From Kurthia senegalensis (lineage in GTDB: Bacteria > Bacillota > Bacilli > Bacillales_A > Planococcaceae), in the NCBI RefSeq assembly GCF_000285595.1, contig NZ_HE611065.1, positions 218,124 to 282,123 of the forward strand: a DNA stretch of 64,000 nucleotides, given 5' to 3'. Under the pieces are notes generated by a model, which was not told where the DNA came from, ran no database searches, and worked only from the letters and a program-made list of their open reading frames with translations. Positions 37,762 through 48,124 of this stretch are shown here, piece by piece (the stretch's first letter is position 1; each line of letters begins with the position of its first letter). A program made the translations under genes and the position numbers.

Positions 37762-38211
37762 TTAATTAACCGGGATTTGTAACGATTGTAATTGCTTTTC
37801 TGAAAATGGGAGTGATTTTCCTGTTTCCTTATTCATTTGTACGGCTGTACTCGTTCCTGTAAAGCATATTTCACCTTTGCGTAATACGACATAATGCATA
37901 TCAACAGAAGAGCGTCCTACTCGAGCAACTTTACAGCCTACTTCCAACTCATCATTAAAATACGCTTGTTGTATATAATCACAATGTAAATTCGCCATTA
38001 CTGGAATGCCGACGATGCCTGGTTCTACTTCCTGCTCCATCAAATTGTTCGCAATCATATAATTCGTTCGAACTTGTTCAAAATAAACGAAAACAACCGT
38101 ATTGTTTACGTGCCCAAATAAATCTGTTTCTGAAAAACGAACATTAATCTTCTCAAAATAATGAAATCCTTTTAACCATTCTTCTACATTACCAATATAA
38201 CTAGGAATCAT
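37762..38211 (-). CDS. Acyl-CoA thioesterase, hotdog fold, YsmA-like
   Basis: 149 residues with the 4-hydroxybenzoyl-CoA thioesterase-type motif R-F-S-E-T-D-L-F-G-H-V-N-N, whose aspartate is the catalytic residue in relatives. Same position as ysmA between sdhB and the MarR gene. In B. subtilis gerE lies between ysmA and ysmB; here 73 bases separate the two. Confidence 0.85.
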   Translation of the reverse strand: MIPSYIGNVEEWLKGFHYFEKINVRFSETDLFGHVNNTVVFVYFEQVRTNYMIANNLMEQEVEPGIVGIPVMANLHCDYIQQAYFNDELEVGCKVARVGRSSVDMHYVVLRKGEICFTGTSTAVQMNKETGKSLPFSEKQLQSLQIPVN

Positions 38212-38293
38212 TGTAACCCCTCCATTTTATGAATAGTCGTTCATTTTATAATAATACCAATATCTACTCGAAAATGCATTATTTTACTACAAT

Positions 38294-38324
38294 AAAAAAA
38301 CAGCCTATCCAAAGATAGGCTGTT
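38294..38324 (-). terminator. sdhCAB terminator
   Basis: AACAGCCTATC and GATAGGCTGTT form a perfect stem with a short loop, followed by TTTTTTT on the minus strand. Confidence 0.9.
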
Positions 38325-38340
38325 AAAGCGTTCGAAACGA

Positions 38341-39107
38341 CTAGTCGACCATATGGTCAGAACCGAAGAAGTTTTTGAACATTTGAACTGTTGCAGCACG
38401 GTTAAGTGAAGCAATAGAAGTTGTCAAAGGAATACCTTTTGGACAAGCTTGAACACAGTTTTGAGAGTTACCGCAGTTAGCAAGACCGCCGTCTCCCATA
38501 ATTGCATTTAAGCGTTCGTCTTTAATCATTGCACCAGTTGGGTGTGTATTAAATAGACGAGCTTGAGATAAAGGAGCTGGACCCATGAATGAAGAGTGAT
38601 CATTTACGTTAGGGCAAGACTCTAAGCAAACACCACAAGTCATACATTTAGATAATTCGTAAGCCCATTCACGTTTACGTTCTGGTAAACGTGGACCTTC
38701 ACCTAAATCGTAAGAACCATCGATTGGAACCCATGCTTTAACTTTTTTAAGTGAATCGAACATGCGAGAACGATCGACTTGCAAGTCACGTACGATTGGG
38801 AACGTGCTCATTGGTTCTAATGATAATGGTTGAGTCAATTGATCAACAAGAGCTGAACATGATTGACGTGGACGACCGTTGATTACCATTGAACATGCGC
38901 CACAAACTTCTTCTAAACAGTTCATGTTCCATGCTACTGGAGTAGTTTTTTTACCATCACGAGTTACTGGATTTTCACGAACTTTCATAAGAACAGAGAT
39001 AACGTTCATATTTGGACGGTATGGTACTTCGAATTCTTCCCAACGTGGAGTTGCATCTGGACCATCTTGACGTTTGATTTTAACAACGATTGTTTTTGAT
39101 CTGCCAT
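38341..39107 (-). CDS. sdhB: Succinate dehydrogenase iron-sulfur subunit, frameshift near start
   Basis: SdhB carries electrons from the flavoprotein to heme/menaquinone. Clusters: [2Fe-2S] in C-L-E-E-V-C-G-A-C, [4Fe-4S] in C-M-T-C-G-V-C-L-E-S-C-P and [3Fe-4S] in C-G-N-S-Q-N-C-V-Q-A-C-P. The frame continues upstream to 39135, but a proper ATG with GGAGGTG lies at 39107 in another frame. Adding one A to the A5 run at 39093-39097 gives M-A-D-Q-K-T-I-V-V-K, the expected N-terminus. sdhA stops three bases before it. Confidence 0.9.
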
Positions 39108-39109
39108 GA

Positions 39110-40864
39110 TTAGTGTGCACCTCCTGTATAGTCACGTTTACGAGGTTTGATCATAGAGCAATCAACTGCTTCGTAAGTGATTTCTGGTTCGAATGACGGA
39201 GTGAATTTTGCAATTGTAGTTTTTAAGAAGTTCTCATCATCACGTTCTGGGAAATCTGGTTTGTAGTGTGCACCACGAGATTCATTACGTAATAATGCCC
39301 CTTTCGTAATAACGTTTGCTAATGCGAACATATTACGTAATTGACGTGTAAATTGAACACCTTGGTTAGACCATTTAGCTGTGTCATTGATGTTGATGTT
39401 GTTCCAACGTTCTTTGAATTCAGCTAATTTGTCTAACGTATGTTGTAAGTCTTTATTGTAACGTACAACTGTTACGTTTTTAGTCATGATTTCACCAAGT
39501 TCTTTGTGTAGAAGGTAAGCATTTTCATTACCGCTATCCATTTTAAGAACTTCATCCCATTTAGCTTGTTCTTCACGAACAGCTTCATCATACATTTTAG
39601 ATGGAAGGTCTTCAACGTGTTTGTCTAAACCTTTAATGTATTTCACTGCGTTAGGACCAGCAACTGTACCACCGTAAATAGCAGAAAGTAATGAGTTAGC
39701 ACCAAGACGGTTACCACCGTGTTGAGAGTAATCACATTCACCTGCAGCGAAACAGCCAGGGATTGATGTTTGTTGTTCGTAATCTACCCATAGTCCACCC
39801 ATTGAATAGTGAACGGCTGGGAAGATTTTCATTGGTACTTTGTGTGGATCGTCACCAACGAATTTTTGATAAATCTCGATGATACCACCAAGTTTAACAT
39901 CAAGTTCGTGTGGATCTTTATGAGAAAGATCTAGGTAGACGACGTTTTCACCGTTAATACCAAGTTTTTGGTTGATACAAACGTCGAAGATTTCACGAGT
40001 TGCTACGTCACGAGGAACTAGGTTACCGTACGCAGGATATTTTTCTTCTAGGAAGTACCAAGGTTTACCGTCTTTGTATGTCCAAATACGGCCACCTTCA
40101 CCACGAGCAGATTCTGACATTAGACGTAATTTATCATCGCCAGGGATTGCTGTTGGGTGAATTTGGATCATTTCACCGTTACCGTATTTAGCACCTTGTT
40201 GGTATACGATAGACGCTGCAGAACCAGTGTTGATCATTGAGTTTGTAGATTTACCGAAGATGATACCAGGGCCACCAGTTGCCATAACAACAGCGTCACC
40301 ACGGAATGCACGGATTTCATGAGTTGAAAGGTTTTGAGCTTTGATCCCTTTACATACACCATCTTCATCAATAACTAAGCCTAGGAATTCCCAGCCTTCG
40401 AATTTTGTTACTAAACCTTCAACTTCCCATTTACGTACTTGTTCATCAAGTGCATATAGAAGTTGTTGACCAGTAGTTGCACCAGCGAATGCTGTACGGT
40501 GATGCATTGTACCGCCGAAACGACGGAAATCTAAAAGACCTTCTGGAGTACGGTTGAACATTACGCCCATACGATCTAATAAGTGGATAATACCAGGTGC
40601 TGCTTCACACATTGCTTTTACTGGTGGTTGGTTCGCTAAGAAGTCCCCGCCGTATACAGTATCATCAAAGTGGATCCAAGGTGAGTCACCTTCACCTTTC
40701 GTGTTAACGGCACCGTTCATTCCGCCTTGCGCACATACAGAGTGTGAACGCTTAACTGGAACTAATGAGAATAATTCTACTTCAGTGCCCATTTCAGCAG
40801 CTTTCATTGTAGTCATAAGGCCGGCAAGACCGCCACCAACGACTAAAAGTTTGCTTTTCGCCAT
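39110..40864 (-). CDS. sdhA: Succinate dehydrogenase flavoprotein subunit
   Basis: SdhA oxidises succinate to fumarate on covalent FAD. With start at 40864 it has 584 residues. The FAD-binding V-V-G-G-G-L-A-G-L opens the protein; the flavin-linked histidine lies in R-S-H-S-V-C-A-Q-G-G; the substrate base R is in the S-E-S-A-R-G-E-G-G-R region. ATG at 40864 after GAGGAGTG is preferred over a GTG that overlaps this site. Confidence 0.96.
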   Translation of the reverse strand: MAKSKLLVVGGGLAGLMTTMKAAEMGTEVELFSLVPVKRSHSVCAQGGMNGAVNTKGEGDSPWIHFDDTVYGGDFLANQPPVKAMCEAAPGIIHLLDRMGVMFNRTPEGLLDFRRFGGTMHHRTAFAGATTGQQLLYALDEQVRKWEVEGLVTKFEGWEFLGLVIDEDGVCKGIKAQNLSTHEIRAFRGDAVVMATGGPGIIFGKSTNSMINTGSAASIVYQQGAKYGNGEMIQIHPTAIPGDDKLRLMSESARGEGGRIWTYKDGKPWYFLEEKYPAYGNLVPRDVATREIFDVCINQKLGINGENVVYLDLSHKDPHELDVKLGGIIEIYQKFVGDDPHKVPMKIFPAVHYSMGGLWVDYEQQTSIPGCFAAGECDYSQHGGNRLGANSLLSAIYGGTVAGPNAVKYIKGLDKHVEDLPSKMYDEAVREEQAKWDEVLKMDSGNENAYLLHKELGEIMTKNVTVVRYNKDLQHTLDKLAEFKERWNNININDTAKWSNQGVQFTRQLRNMFALANVITKGALLRNESRGAHYKPDFPERDDENFLKTTIAKFTPSFEPEITYEAVDCSMIKPRKRDYTGGAH

Positions 40865-40908
40865 GTTTTTTTTCACTCCTCGTTCAGATAGTAGTTAGCG
40901 TATTATTA

Positions 40909-41523
40909 TTAGCCTCTAAAAGCTAAAATCGCCATTACGCCTACTACAGATAACAATACAAAGATAATCATTGTAATCCAAGTTACAACTTTTTGAGATT
41001 TTGGAGATTGTGTAATACCCCAGCTTACTAAGAATGACCATAGGCCGTTAGATAAGTGGAATGTTGCTGCAATAATACCAACGATGTAGAAAATTAGCAT
41101 ACCAGTGCTAGTTACTACGTCTGACATTAAATTGTAATCGATTGTTGCATCGGCAATCGTTTTTTGCAAACGTGTTTGCCAAATGTGCCAAGCGATAAAG
41201 ATCACTAGGAAAATACCTGTGAAACGTTGTAATACGAAGAACCAGTTACGTGTAGTACCAAAACGGTTTAAGTTTGGTTTTGCAGTGAATGCAATATATA
41301 CACCATAAATTGCGTGGAATAGTAATGGAATGTAAATAACAACCCATTCAATAATTCCTAGGAAAGGCAGGCTTTCCATTCCTTCAGAAAATTTGTTAAA
41401 TGTTTCTGCACCTTTTGTTGCAGAAAAGTTAATAAATAAGTGCACCGTTAAGAACAGACCTATTGGAATTAAACCAAGTAGTGAATGTAATCGACGCCAG
41501 TAAAACTCTTGTTCTTTCGCCAA
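40909..41523 (-). CDS. sdhC: Succinate dehydrogenase cytochrome b558 subunit
   Basis: 204 residues and five membrane helices anchor the complex and hold two hemes, as in B. subtilis SdhC (diheme type). Candidate heme-ligand histidines are in R-R-L-H-S-L, L-T-V-H-L-F, L-F-H-A-I-Y, A-W-H-I-W and A-T-F-H-L. First gene of sdhCAB. A hairpin with an ACCATGC/GCATGGT stem lies in the 5' leader at 41567-41593. Confidence 0.93.
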   Translation of the reverse strand: MAKEQEFYWRRLHSLLGLIPIGLFLTVHLFINFSATKGAETFNKFSEGMESLPFLGIIEWVVIYIPLLFHAIYGVYIAFTAKPNLNRFGTTRNWFFVLQRFTGIFLVIFIAWHIWQTRLQKTIADATIDYNLMSDVVTSTGMLIFYIVGIIAATFHLSNGLWSFLVSWGITQSPKSQKVVTWITMIIFVLLSVVGVMAILAFRG

Positions 41524-41566
41524 GACTGTTACCCCCCTTAGTACTTAAAGCTGTGCATATGAATAT

Positions 41567-41593
41567 TAACCATGCTTAGGTACAATGCATGGT
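41567..41593 (-). other. Stem-loop in the sdhC leader
   Basis: ACCATGC and GCATGGT pair around an 11-base loop about 45 bases before the sdhC start. It has no T-run; a 5' mRNA stabiliser or a regulator-binding dyad are both possible. Confidence 0.4.
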
Positions 41594-41794
41594 TTTACTA
41601 CACGCTTTATCATGGTACAATATTATGACAAGTTCATTGTACTCTCATAACTATAGAGCGTCAAGGAAACCTGCACATTTTCGACACATAATAACTATGT
41701 TCGAATCGCTGTAATTCAGTATGATTAGCTGTTTCAGCTAATATTTTACTTTATTATTCAAAAAATAGACAAATTTTTAGAAAGAAGTGGTTCT

Positions 41795-42211
41795 ATGACT
41801 CAAAAAATGCCACAAGTCGTCACCGCATTCGGATATGAAATCGTCCGAGATCATCTCTTATCTTCCGTTCTAGGAAAAAATGAACATGAAATTTTATATT
41901 GGGCAGGTAAAGAACTTGCACGAAAATTCCCTGCTTCTAACTTAGAAGAAGTAGTTCAATTTTTTGAAGATGCAAGTTGGGGGACACTCATTTTAGAAAA
42001 AGATGCTAAAGACCAAGCCTTTTATGCATTAACAGGATCTGAAAACTTATTACATATCACGCAACGTTGTTTCCGTTTGGAAGCTGGTTTTTTAGCACAG
42101 CAATATCAACAAATGAATGGTTTCCTAACAGAATGTTCAGAAGAAAAACAAACGAAAAAGAATCAAATTTCTTTACACGTAAAATGGGATTTAAAAGACC
42201 CGGTTGCTTAA
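41795..42211 (+). CDS. YslB-like protein (V4R/DUF2507 type)
   Basis: This 138-residue protein has the YslB pattern: an N-terminal R-D-H-L-L-S segment, L-Y-W-A-G-K-E-L-A and a final domain ending with K-W-D-L-K-D-P. It sits between lysC and sdhC on the opposite strand from its neighbours. The role is unknown. ATG at 41795 with AAGAAGTGG upstream. Confidence 0.8.
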   Translation: MTQKMPQVVTAFGYEIVRDHLLSSVLGKNEHEILYWAGKELARKFPASNLEEVVQFFEDASWGTLILEKDAKDQAFYALTGSENLLHITQRCFRLEAGFLAQQYQQMNGFLTECSEEKQTKKNQISLHVKWDLKDPVA

Positions 42212-42226
42212 TACTTTGCAACGATG

Positions 42227-42268
42227 AAAAAGAGCATCTCTCGTCATTTGAAGAGGTGCTCTTTTTTT
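42227..42268 (+). terminator. yslB terminator
   Basis: AAAGAGCATCTC pairs with GAGGTGCTCTTT and is followed by TTTT on the plus strand. Confidence 0.8.
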
Positions 42269-42389
42269 ATCGAATTCTTTCAATTGTTTTCAGAAACTTT
42301 TACTAGCAATGAAAATGAAGATGAAAAAATTTTCAATATTTTCAATATATAATAGAAGGAACTACTGTTTTTCATCCATTTTCATTTAA

Positions 42390-43620
42390 TTATTGTAAAA
42401 CATGTTCTTTCGCTAAATCAAACTCATCGTGCAGTGCATTCGCTGCTTTCAACATATCTTCTACGTTCGTAACGACGGATACTTTAATCTCAGACGTGCT
42501 CACCATTTTCACACCAATACCTTCTCGATATAGGCGATCAAACATTTTCGCTGCAACGCCGGGGTTTGAAATCATCCCTGAACCAACAATTGAAACTTTC
42601 GCTAAACTCGCTTCATGTTCTACGTAAGAGTATCCAAGCGTTTGTTGATTTTCTTCTAACACTTGAAGCGTTTCTTCTAATTGATCTGCTTTGACAGAGA
42701 ATGAAACCGCTGGATGCTGTTGTTCTGTAATCGACTGCACGATAATATCGACATTAATATGATTTTTTAGCAAGCGTCGTAAATATGTTTGCTAACGTTC
42801 CTAAATAATTATCATTGTAATGTACCGTCATTCTCACGATATTTTTTTCAAATGCAATCCCTCGCACAACTAAGTTTTTTTCCATCGTAACTTCCTCCTT
42901 CAAAAGCGTTCCTTCTACATCTTCATAACTTGAGCGAACCGTCATCGGCATTTGATGATTTTTAGCAAACTCGACGCTTCTCGGATGTAGTACCCCGGCG
43001 CCTAGATTAGCTAATTCTAACATTTCATCGTACGTAATCTCTTGTAACTTACGCGCTTGTTTGACGTGACGAGGATCGCTCGTATAAACACCGTCTACAT
43101 CCGTATAAATTTCACAAAGAGAAGCTTTTAATGCCGTCGCAATCGCAACAGCCGTCGTATCTGAACCACCACGCCCTAGCGTCGTAATATTCCCCTCTTC
43201 GTCAATTCCTTGGAAACCAGCAACGACCGCAACACGATTATGTTGCAATGCACCTTCAATTGCTTCCGTATTCACCGCTTCAATCCGTGCATTACTCGGC
43301 ACACTCTCTGTTAAAATACCTGCTTGCCACCCTGTAAAAGATTGTGCATCAATCGATAAGTTGTGTAAAGCCATCGTTAAAAGCGAAATTGTCACTTGTT
43401 CACCTGTCGTCAATAAGACGTCCATTTCACGCTTAGAAGGAACGCTAGAAATTTGTTCTGCCATCGCCACGAGATCATCTGTCGCTTTCCCCATAGCAGA
43501 AACGACAACGACGATTTGATTACCTGCGAGTACTTGCTTCTCGATTTTTTTTGCGACGAGTTGAATTCTTTCCGTTGTCGCTACGGACGTACCACCAAAT
43601 TTCATAACAATTGTTGTCAT
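42390..43620 (-). pseudogene. lysC: Aspartate kinase (lysine-sensitive), frameshifted
   Basis: Two frames (43620-42754 and 42773-42390) make one aspartokinase, the first enzyme of lysine, threonine and methionine synthesis. M-K-F-G-G-T-S-V-A and the kinase core are in the first frame; the ACT regulatory domains start at M-E-K-N-L-V-V-R-G-I and run into the second. Removing one A from the A6 run at 42763-42768 gives L-A-K-N-H-I-N-V-D across the join. An internal ATG at 42885 with AAGGAGGAAG upstream likely makes a separate beta subunit of about 164 residues. A lysine riboswitch precedes the gene. Confidence 0.85.
42885..42899 (-). promoter_or_regulatory. Internal ribosome-binding site for the LysC beta subunit
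   Basis: AAGGAGGAAG lies 5 bases before an in-frame ATG (start M-E-K-N-L-V-V) inside lysC. B. subtilis lysC is known to make alpha and beta subunits from nested starts. Confidence 0.65.
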
Positions 43621-43671
43621 TCATTTCTCTCCCTACATACTAGAATATGTTGGGCAGTCACATGATGCATT

Positions 43672-43702
43672 AAAAAAAGGCGACCATAAGTGGGCCGCCT
43701 TT
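43672..43702 (-). terminator. Terminator of the lysC leader
   Basis: AAAGGCGGCCCAC...GGTCGCCTTT stem followed by TTTTTTT on the minus strand, between the lysine riboswitch aptamer and lysC; the switch controls its formation. Confidence 0.85.
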
Positions 43703-43709
43703 AGCATGT

Positions 43710-43925
43710 AAGTTCATCGTTCGAACATTCATGTGTGATAGCCCTCCAAAGCCTTTCGCTCTGACAATTCTACATTTCTTAAATGTAGAACCAACAGTTA
43801 ATAATGAATAGATTATTAACCATTTCGGCGGCCTCCCCTTTCTCCATTTTTCGTCAGCTCTATTCCAGCTTCCAAATGGGTACTATTTGAGTTCCGCGCC
43901 TCTATCATCACTGTGATTAGTAGTG
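43710..43925 (-). promoter_or_regulatory. Lysine riboswitch (L box) of lysC
   Basis: Minus strand shows GATGATAGAGGCGCGGAACTC, GGAGAAAGGGGAGGCCGCC, GTTGGTTCTACATTTAAG, and TTGTCAGAGCG-AAAGGC parts of the L-box aptamer. Lysine binding stabilises the terminator at 43672-43702 and reduces lysC expression. Confidence 0.9.
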
Positions 43926-43943
43926 ATTTATGTTGGTGCATTA

Positions 43944-43972
43944 AAGATACCATAGCATTTTCAAAAAAACAA
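43944..43972 (-). promoter_or_regulatory. Promoter of the lysC leader
   Basis: TTGTTT and TATCTT (with TG just before the -10) are separated by 17 bases and sit just upstream of the L box. Confidence 0.5.
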
Positions 43973-45744
43973 TTACTTTTTCAGAAAATACGCAATTATC
44001 GTACTAGCCAGTTTTTCAGGTATACCAGCTTCTTTTAATTGCTCGCTATTCGCTTCCTTAATTTTTTTATCGTTCCGAAATGACGAAGTAATTGTTGTTT
44101 CCTTTTAGGTCCTACACCTGGTATATCATCTAAAACAGACGTAATCGCATTTTTTTGATGCAACTGTCTATGGAACGTAATCGCAAATCGATGGACTTCG
44201 TCTTGAATGCGTTGTAATAAATAAAACGCTTCACTATTCCGTTTAAGCGGTACAATTTCTGGTGGCATACCATATAATAAATTCGCCGTTTTATGTTTTT
44301 GATCTTTCGCCAGCCCGACGATTGGAATGTCTAGTCCTAATTCATCTTCCAACACTTCCCGAACAATTTCCATTTGCCCTTTCCCACCATCCGTTACGAT
44401 TAAGTCTGGCAGTGGCAAATGTTCTTTTAATACGCGCGTATAACGACGACGAACGACTTCTTTCATCGCACCATAGTCATCGTGCGCTTTCGCTGTTTGA
44501 ATTTTAAATTTACGGTATTCTTTTTTGTTCGGTTTACCATCTTCAAATACGACCATGGCTGAGACCGTATCCGCACCAAATATGTGCGAGTTATCAAACG
44601 CCTCAATACGCAAAGGCGTTTCAATTGCTAACGCTTCGCCAAGTTGGTCGATTGCACCAATCGTTCGCTCCTCTTGTCTTTCGATTAATTTAAACTTCTC
44701 ATCAATCGCATTTTGAGCATTTTTAATTGCAAGGTCCAACAATTCTTTCTTTTTCCCTTTTTGAGGCTTCAATACAGGAATCGTAATCGCTGATTGTAAT
44801 AAGTCCGTATCAATTTCAGAAGAAACGAGCACTTCTTTCGGTAAAAGATGACCTGCTTCGTAAAAGCGTGCAATGAACGTAAGTACTTCTTCTTCCGGCT
44901 GTCCATATGTTGGGAATAAAGACACTTCTCTTTCAATGAGCTTCCCTTGGCGTACGAAAAACACTTGTACACAAATCCACCCTTTATCTACTGCATAGCC
45001 GAATATGTCTCGATCTGTAAAATCATTCAACATAATTTTTTGGTGTTCTACAACTTTTTCGATGTGCGCAATTTGATCTCGATACTCTTTCGCCCGTTCA
45101 AAATCCAATTTTTCAGAAGCTGCGAGCATTTTGTCGGTCAGTTGAATTTTAACGTCATCATGACCACCTTTTAAAAACTGTGTCATTTCTTGAATCATCT
45201 CATCGTACGTCCCTTTCGGAATGTCTTTTACACAAGGAGCTAAACATTGTCCAATATGATAATACAAACAAACCCGGTTCGGCATCGGATCGCATTTACG
45301 TAAAGGATATAGACGATCGAGTAATTTCTTCGTTTCCGCAGCCGCATAGCCATTTGGGTACGGACCAAAATATTTACTTTTATCTTTTCGTACTTTACGT
45401 GCAATAAGTAAGCGCGGTGCTTTTTCATTCGTAATTTTCAAATATGGATACGTCTTATCGTCTTTCAACATAATATTGTATTTTGGATCATATCGTTTAA
45501 TTAAATTTAATTCGAGTAAAAATGCTTCTTTATTTGAAGACGTGATAATGTATTCAAAATCAACAATTTCACTTACGAGACGTTCCGTTTTCGTATTGTG
45601 TGACCCTGTAAAATACGACCGCACACGATTTTTCAATACTTTTGCCTTCCCGACGTAAATAACCGTACCTTGGCGATCTTTCATTAAATAACAGCCTGGT
45701 TGGTCAGGTAAAATGGCCAGTTTTTGTTTTAATAAATCATTCAT
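43973..45744 (-). CDS. uvrC: Excinuclease ABC subunit C, C-terminus frameshifted
   Basis: UvrC cuts both sides of bulky DNA lesions in nucleotide excision repair. It shows the GIY-YIG nuclease domain (G-C-Y-L-M-K-D...V-I-Y-V-G-K-A) at the start, a UvrB-binding coil ([12 protein letters not shown]) near residue 210 and the RNase H-like domain (I-E-A-F-D-N-S-H). As read, the frame stops at 44035, in the final helix-hairpin-helix. Adding one A at 44062-44068 extends it to 43973 (K-K-I-K-E-A-N, then A-G-I-P-E-K-L-A). ATG at 45744 with GAGGTG upstream, preferred to the longer frame to 45819. Confidence 0.93.
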
Positions 45745-45760
45745 TTTTTCACCTCTATAC

Positions 45761-45828
45761 AAAAAAACGGAAGTGTCGCACATGCCTTCACAATAACTGT
45801 AAAAAACAGGCGCAATCACCTCCGTTTA
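45761..45828 (-). terminator. trxA terminator
   Basis: AAACGGAGGTG pairs with CACTTCCGTTT across a 45-base insert and is followed by TTTTTTTG on the minus strand. Confidence 0.55.
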
Positions 45829-45855
45829 TCAAATTAAGACGCTTACGCGTTTAAA

Positions 45856-46170
45856 TTATGCGTTTTTTTCAACGAAAGCAACTAATGCTTCTTTCGGTTG
45901 GTAGCCAACTACTTTGTCTACTAGTTCGCCATCTTTGAATAATACTAAAGTTGGAATTGACATAATACCGTATTCTGAAGCAGTTTGTTGGTTTTGGTCA
46001 ACGTCTACTTTTACGATTTCTGCTTTTCCTTCGATTTCAGGTGCTAGTTCTTCAAGAACTGGCGCGATCATTTTACATGGTCCACACCAAGTAGCCCAAA
46101 AGTCTACTAATACTAATCCTTCTGCGATATCTTCTTTGAATGATGCATCTGATGCATGTTTAATTGCCAT
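45856..46170 (-). CDS. trxA: Thioredoxin
   Basis: 104 residues with the active site W-C-G-P-C-K near residue 28 and cis-proline in M-S-I-P-T-L. General cytoplasmic disulfide reductase. Sits between uvrC and etfA as in B. subtilis. Confidence 0.97.
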   Translation of the reverse strand: MAIKHASDASFKEDIAEGLVLVDFWATWCGPCKMIAPVLEELAPEIEGKAEIVKVDVDQNQQTASEYGIMSIPTLVLFKDGELVDKVVGYQPKEALVAFVEKNA

Positions 46171-46270
46171 AATAATATTGCCTCCTCGTATTTCATTACC
46201 GAAAGTGTAGCATATTTCTTTAGCCCTAGCGACTATTTTGCTTGAAATTAAGATAAAATAAGCAAAAATA

Positions 46271-46312
46271 AAAAACTACGCAAATGAAAATTTTCACTTG
46301 CGCAGTTATTTT
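46271..46312 (-). terminator. etfA operon terminator
   Basis: AACTGCGCAAGTGAAAA and TTTTCATTTGCGTAGTT pair, followed by TTTTTTA on the minus strand. Confidence 0.8.
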
Positions 46313-47290
46313 TTATGCGTTTACTTTTAATGCTTTTACTTCTTCAATTAAAAGTGGCATTACTTCAAATAAATCGCCAACGATACCGTAGTCTGCAACG
46401 TTGAAAATATTCGCTTCTGGGTCTTTATTGATTGCTACGATTACTTTTGAGTTAGACATACCAGCTAAATGCTGGATAGCGCCTGAAATACCGACTGCGA
46501 TATATAAGTCTGGTGTAACAACTTTACCTGTTTGACCGATTTGTAGTGAGTAATCACAATATTCTGCGTCACATGCACCACGTGATGCACCGACTGCGCC
46601 GCCAAGAAGATTCGCTAGTTCTTTTAATGGCTCAAAGCCTTCAGAACCTTTCACGCCACGACCACCAGAGACGATTACTTTCGCTTCTGATAAATCGACG
46701 CCTTCTGTTGACTTACGAACGACATTTTTCACGATTGTGCGTAAGTTCGTAATGTCTACGGCTAAACTTTCTGCGGCACCTGTTTTTGAAGCATCCGCTT
46801 CAAGTGGTGTAATATTGTTCGGACGAACAGATACGAGTAATGGTGAGCTTTGTGATTCTACTTTTTCAAATGCTTTACCAGAGTAAATTGGACGAATGAA
46901 TTGAGCGCTATCGCCTTCACCTTCAATTTTTGTTACATCTGAAATTAAGCCAGCTTCTAATTTAGCTGCGACTTTCGGTGATAAATCTTTCCCAAGAGCT
47001 GTATGGCCGAAAACAATTGCCTCAGGACCTTCTTGATCGATTACTGCTGCAAGTGCTTGACCGAAACCATCAGAAGTATAATGTTGTAGATGCGGGTGTT
47101 CTACTGTAATGACGCGATCTGCACCATGTGCGAATAATTCACCTGCTAAGCCATCTACTGATTGGCCAAATAATGCTGCGACTACTTCACCGCCGCCAGA
47201 AATCGTTTTACCTGCTGCGATTGCTTCGAATGATACGTTACGTAATGCGCCTTCTCGTGCTTCTGCTAAAACAACTACTTTTTTTGACAT
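46313..47290 (-). CDS. etfA: Electron-transfer flavoprotein alpha subunit
   Basis: 325 residues with the FAD-binding C-terminal domain ([22 protein letters not shown]). With EtfB it takes electrons from acyl-CoA dehydrogenases. It follows etfB by 37 bases, with GGAGGAATTCC upstream. Confidence 0.95.
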   Translation of the reverse strand: MSKKVVVLAEAREGALRNVSFEAIAAGKTISGGGEVVAALFGQSVDGLAGELFAHGADRVITVEHPHLQHYTSDGFGQALAAVIDQEGPEAIVFGHTALGKDLSPKVAAKLEAGLISDVTKIEGEGDSAQFIRPIYSGKAFEKVESQSSPLLVSVRPNNITPLEADASKTGAAESLAVDITNLRTIVKNVVRKSTEGVDLSEAKVIVSGGRGVKGSEGFEPLKELANLLGGAVGASRGACDAEYCDYSLQIGQTGKVVTPDLYIAVGISGAIQHLAGMSNSKVIVAINKDPEANIFNVADYGIVGDLFEVMPLLIEEVKALKVNA

Positions 47291-47327
47291 TTGGAATTCC
47301 TCCCATCAATTTGTATGCTCAGTGTGA

Positions 47328-48101
47328 TTAAATTACTTTCGCTTCAGAATGTAATAATGATACGAGTTCTTTCACTTGTACTGAAAGATCGCCTTCAAGA
47401 ACACGTCCTGCTGCTTTCGTCGGTGGAAGGAAAATTTCCACAACTTTTGTTTTCGGTTCTACATCGTCTTCATCGATGTCTAAATCATCTAATTCAAGTT
47501 CTTCAAGCGGTTTTTTCTTCGCTTTCATAATCCCTTGAAGTGATGGATATCTTGGTTCGTTTAATCCTTGTTGTGCTGTTACTAATAAAGGTAATGCTGA
47601 TTCGATTTCTTCTGAATCCCCTTCAATGTCGCGCACAATTTTCGCTTGATTACCTGATACTTCAAGAGAAGTAATGGTCGTCACATAGTTAATACCTAAA
47701 AGTTCAGCTAAACGTGGTGCTACTTGACCTGAACCACCATCGATTGCAACGTTACCGCCTAAGATCAAATCAGCTTCTTTATCTTTTAAGTATTCTGCTA
47801 AAATAGCAGAGATTGTATATTGGTCTAAATCATCTAAATCTTCTTCAGCATTAATTAGAACGGCTTTATCTGCACCCATTGCAAGTGCTGTACGCAACTG
47901 TTTCTCAGAATCTTCATTTCCAATTGTAATAACTGTTACTTCGCCGCCTGCTTCATCGCGAATTTTAATCGCTTCTTCGATTGCGTATTCATCGTATGGG
48001 TTGATGATGAATTCTGCCCCATCTTCTTGAATAGCTCCTCCGTTAATAACGATTTTTTCTTCCGTATCAAAAGTTCTTTTTACTAATACAAAGATGTTCA
48101 T
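47328..48101 (-). CDS. etfB: Electron-transfer flavoprotein beta subunit
   Basis: 257 residues carrying the AMP-binding beta-subunit pattern (A-L-A-M-G-A-D-K-A-V-L, then V-A-I-D-G-G-S-G-Q-V). Partner of EtfA. It follows the enoyl-CoA hydratase by 23 bases and is part of the lcfA-fadR-fadB-etfB-etfA order. Confidence 0.95.
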   Translation of the reverse strand: MNIFVLVKRTFDTEEKIVINGGAIQEDGAEFIINPYDEYAIEEAIKIRDEAGGEVTVITIGNEDSEKQLRTALAMGADKAVLINAEEDLDDLDQYTISAILAEYLKDKEADLILGGNVAIDGGSGQVAPRLAELLGINYVTTITSLEVSGNQAKIVRDIEGDSEEIESALPLLVTAQQGLNEPRYPSLQGIMKAKKKPLEELELDDLDIDEDDVEPKTKVVEIFLPPTKAAGRVLEGDLSVQVKELVSLLHSEAKVI

Positions 48102-48124
48102 AATCGTAAACCTCCCTATGTGTA

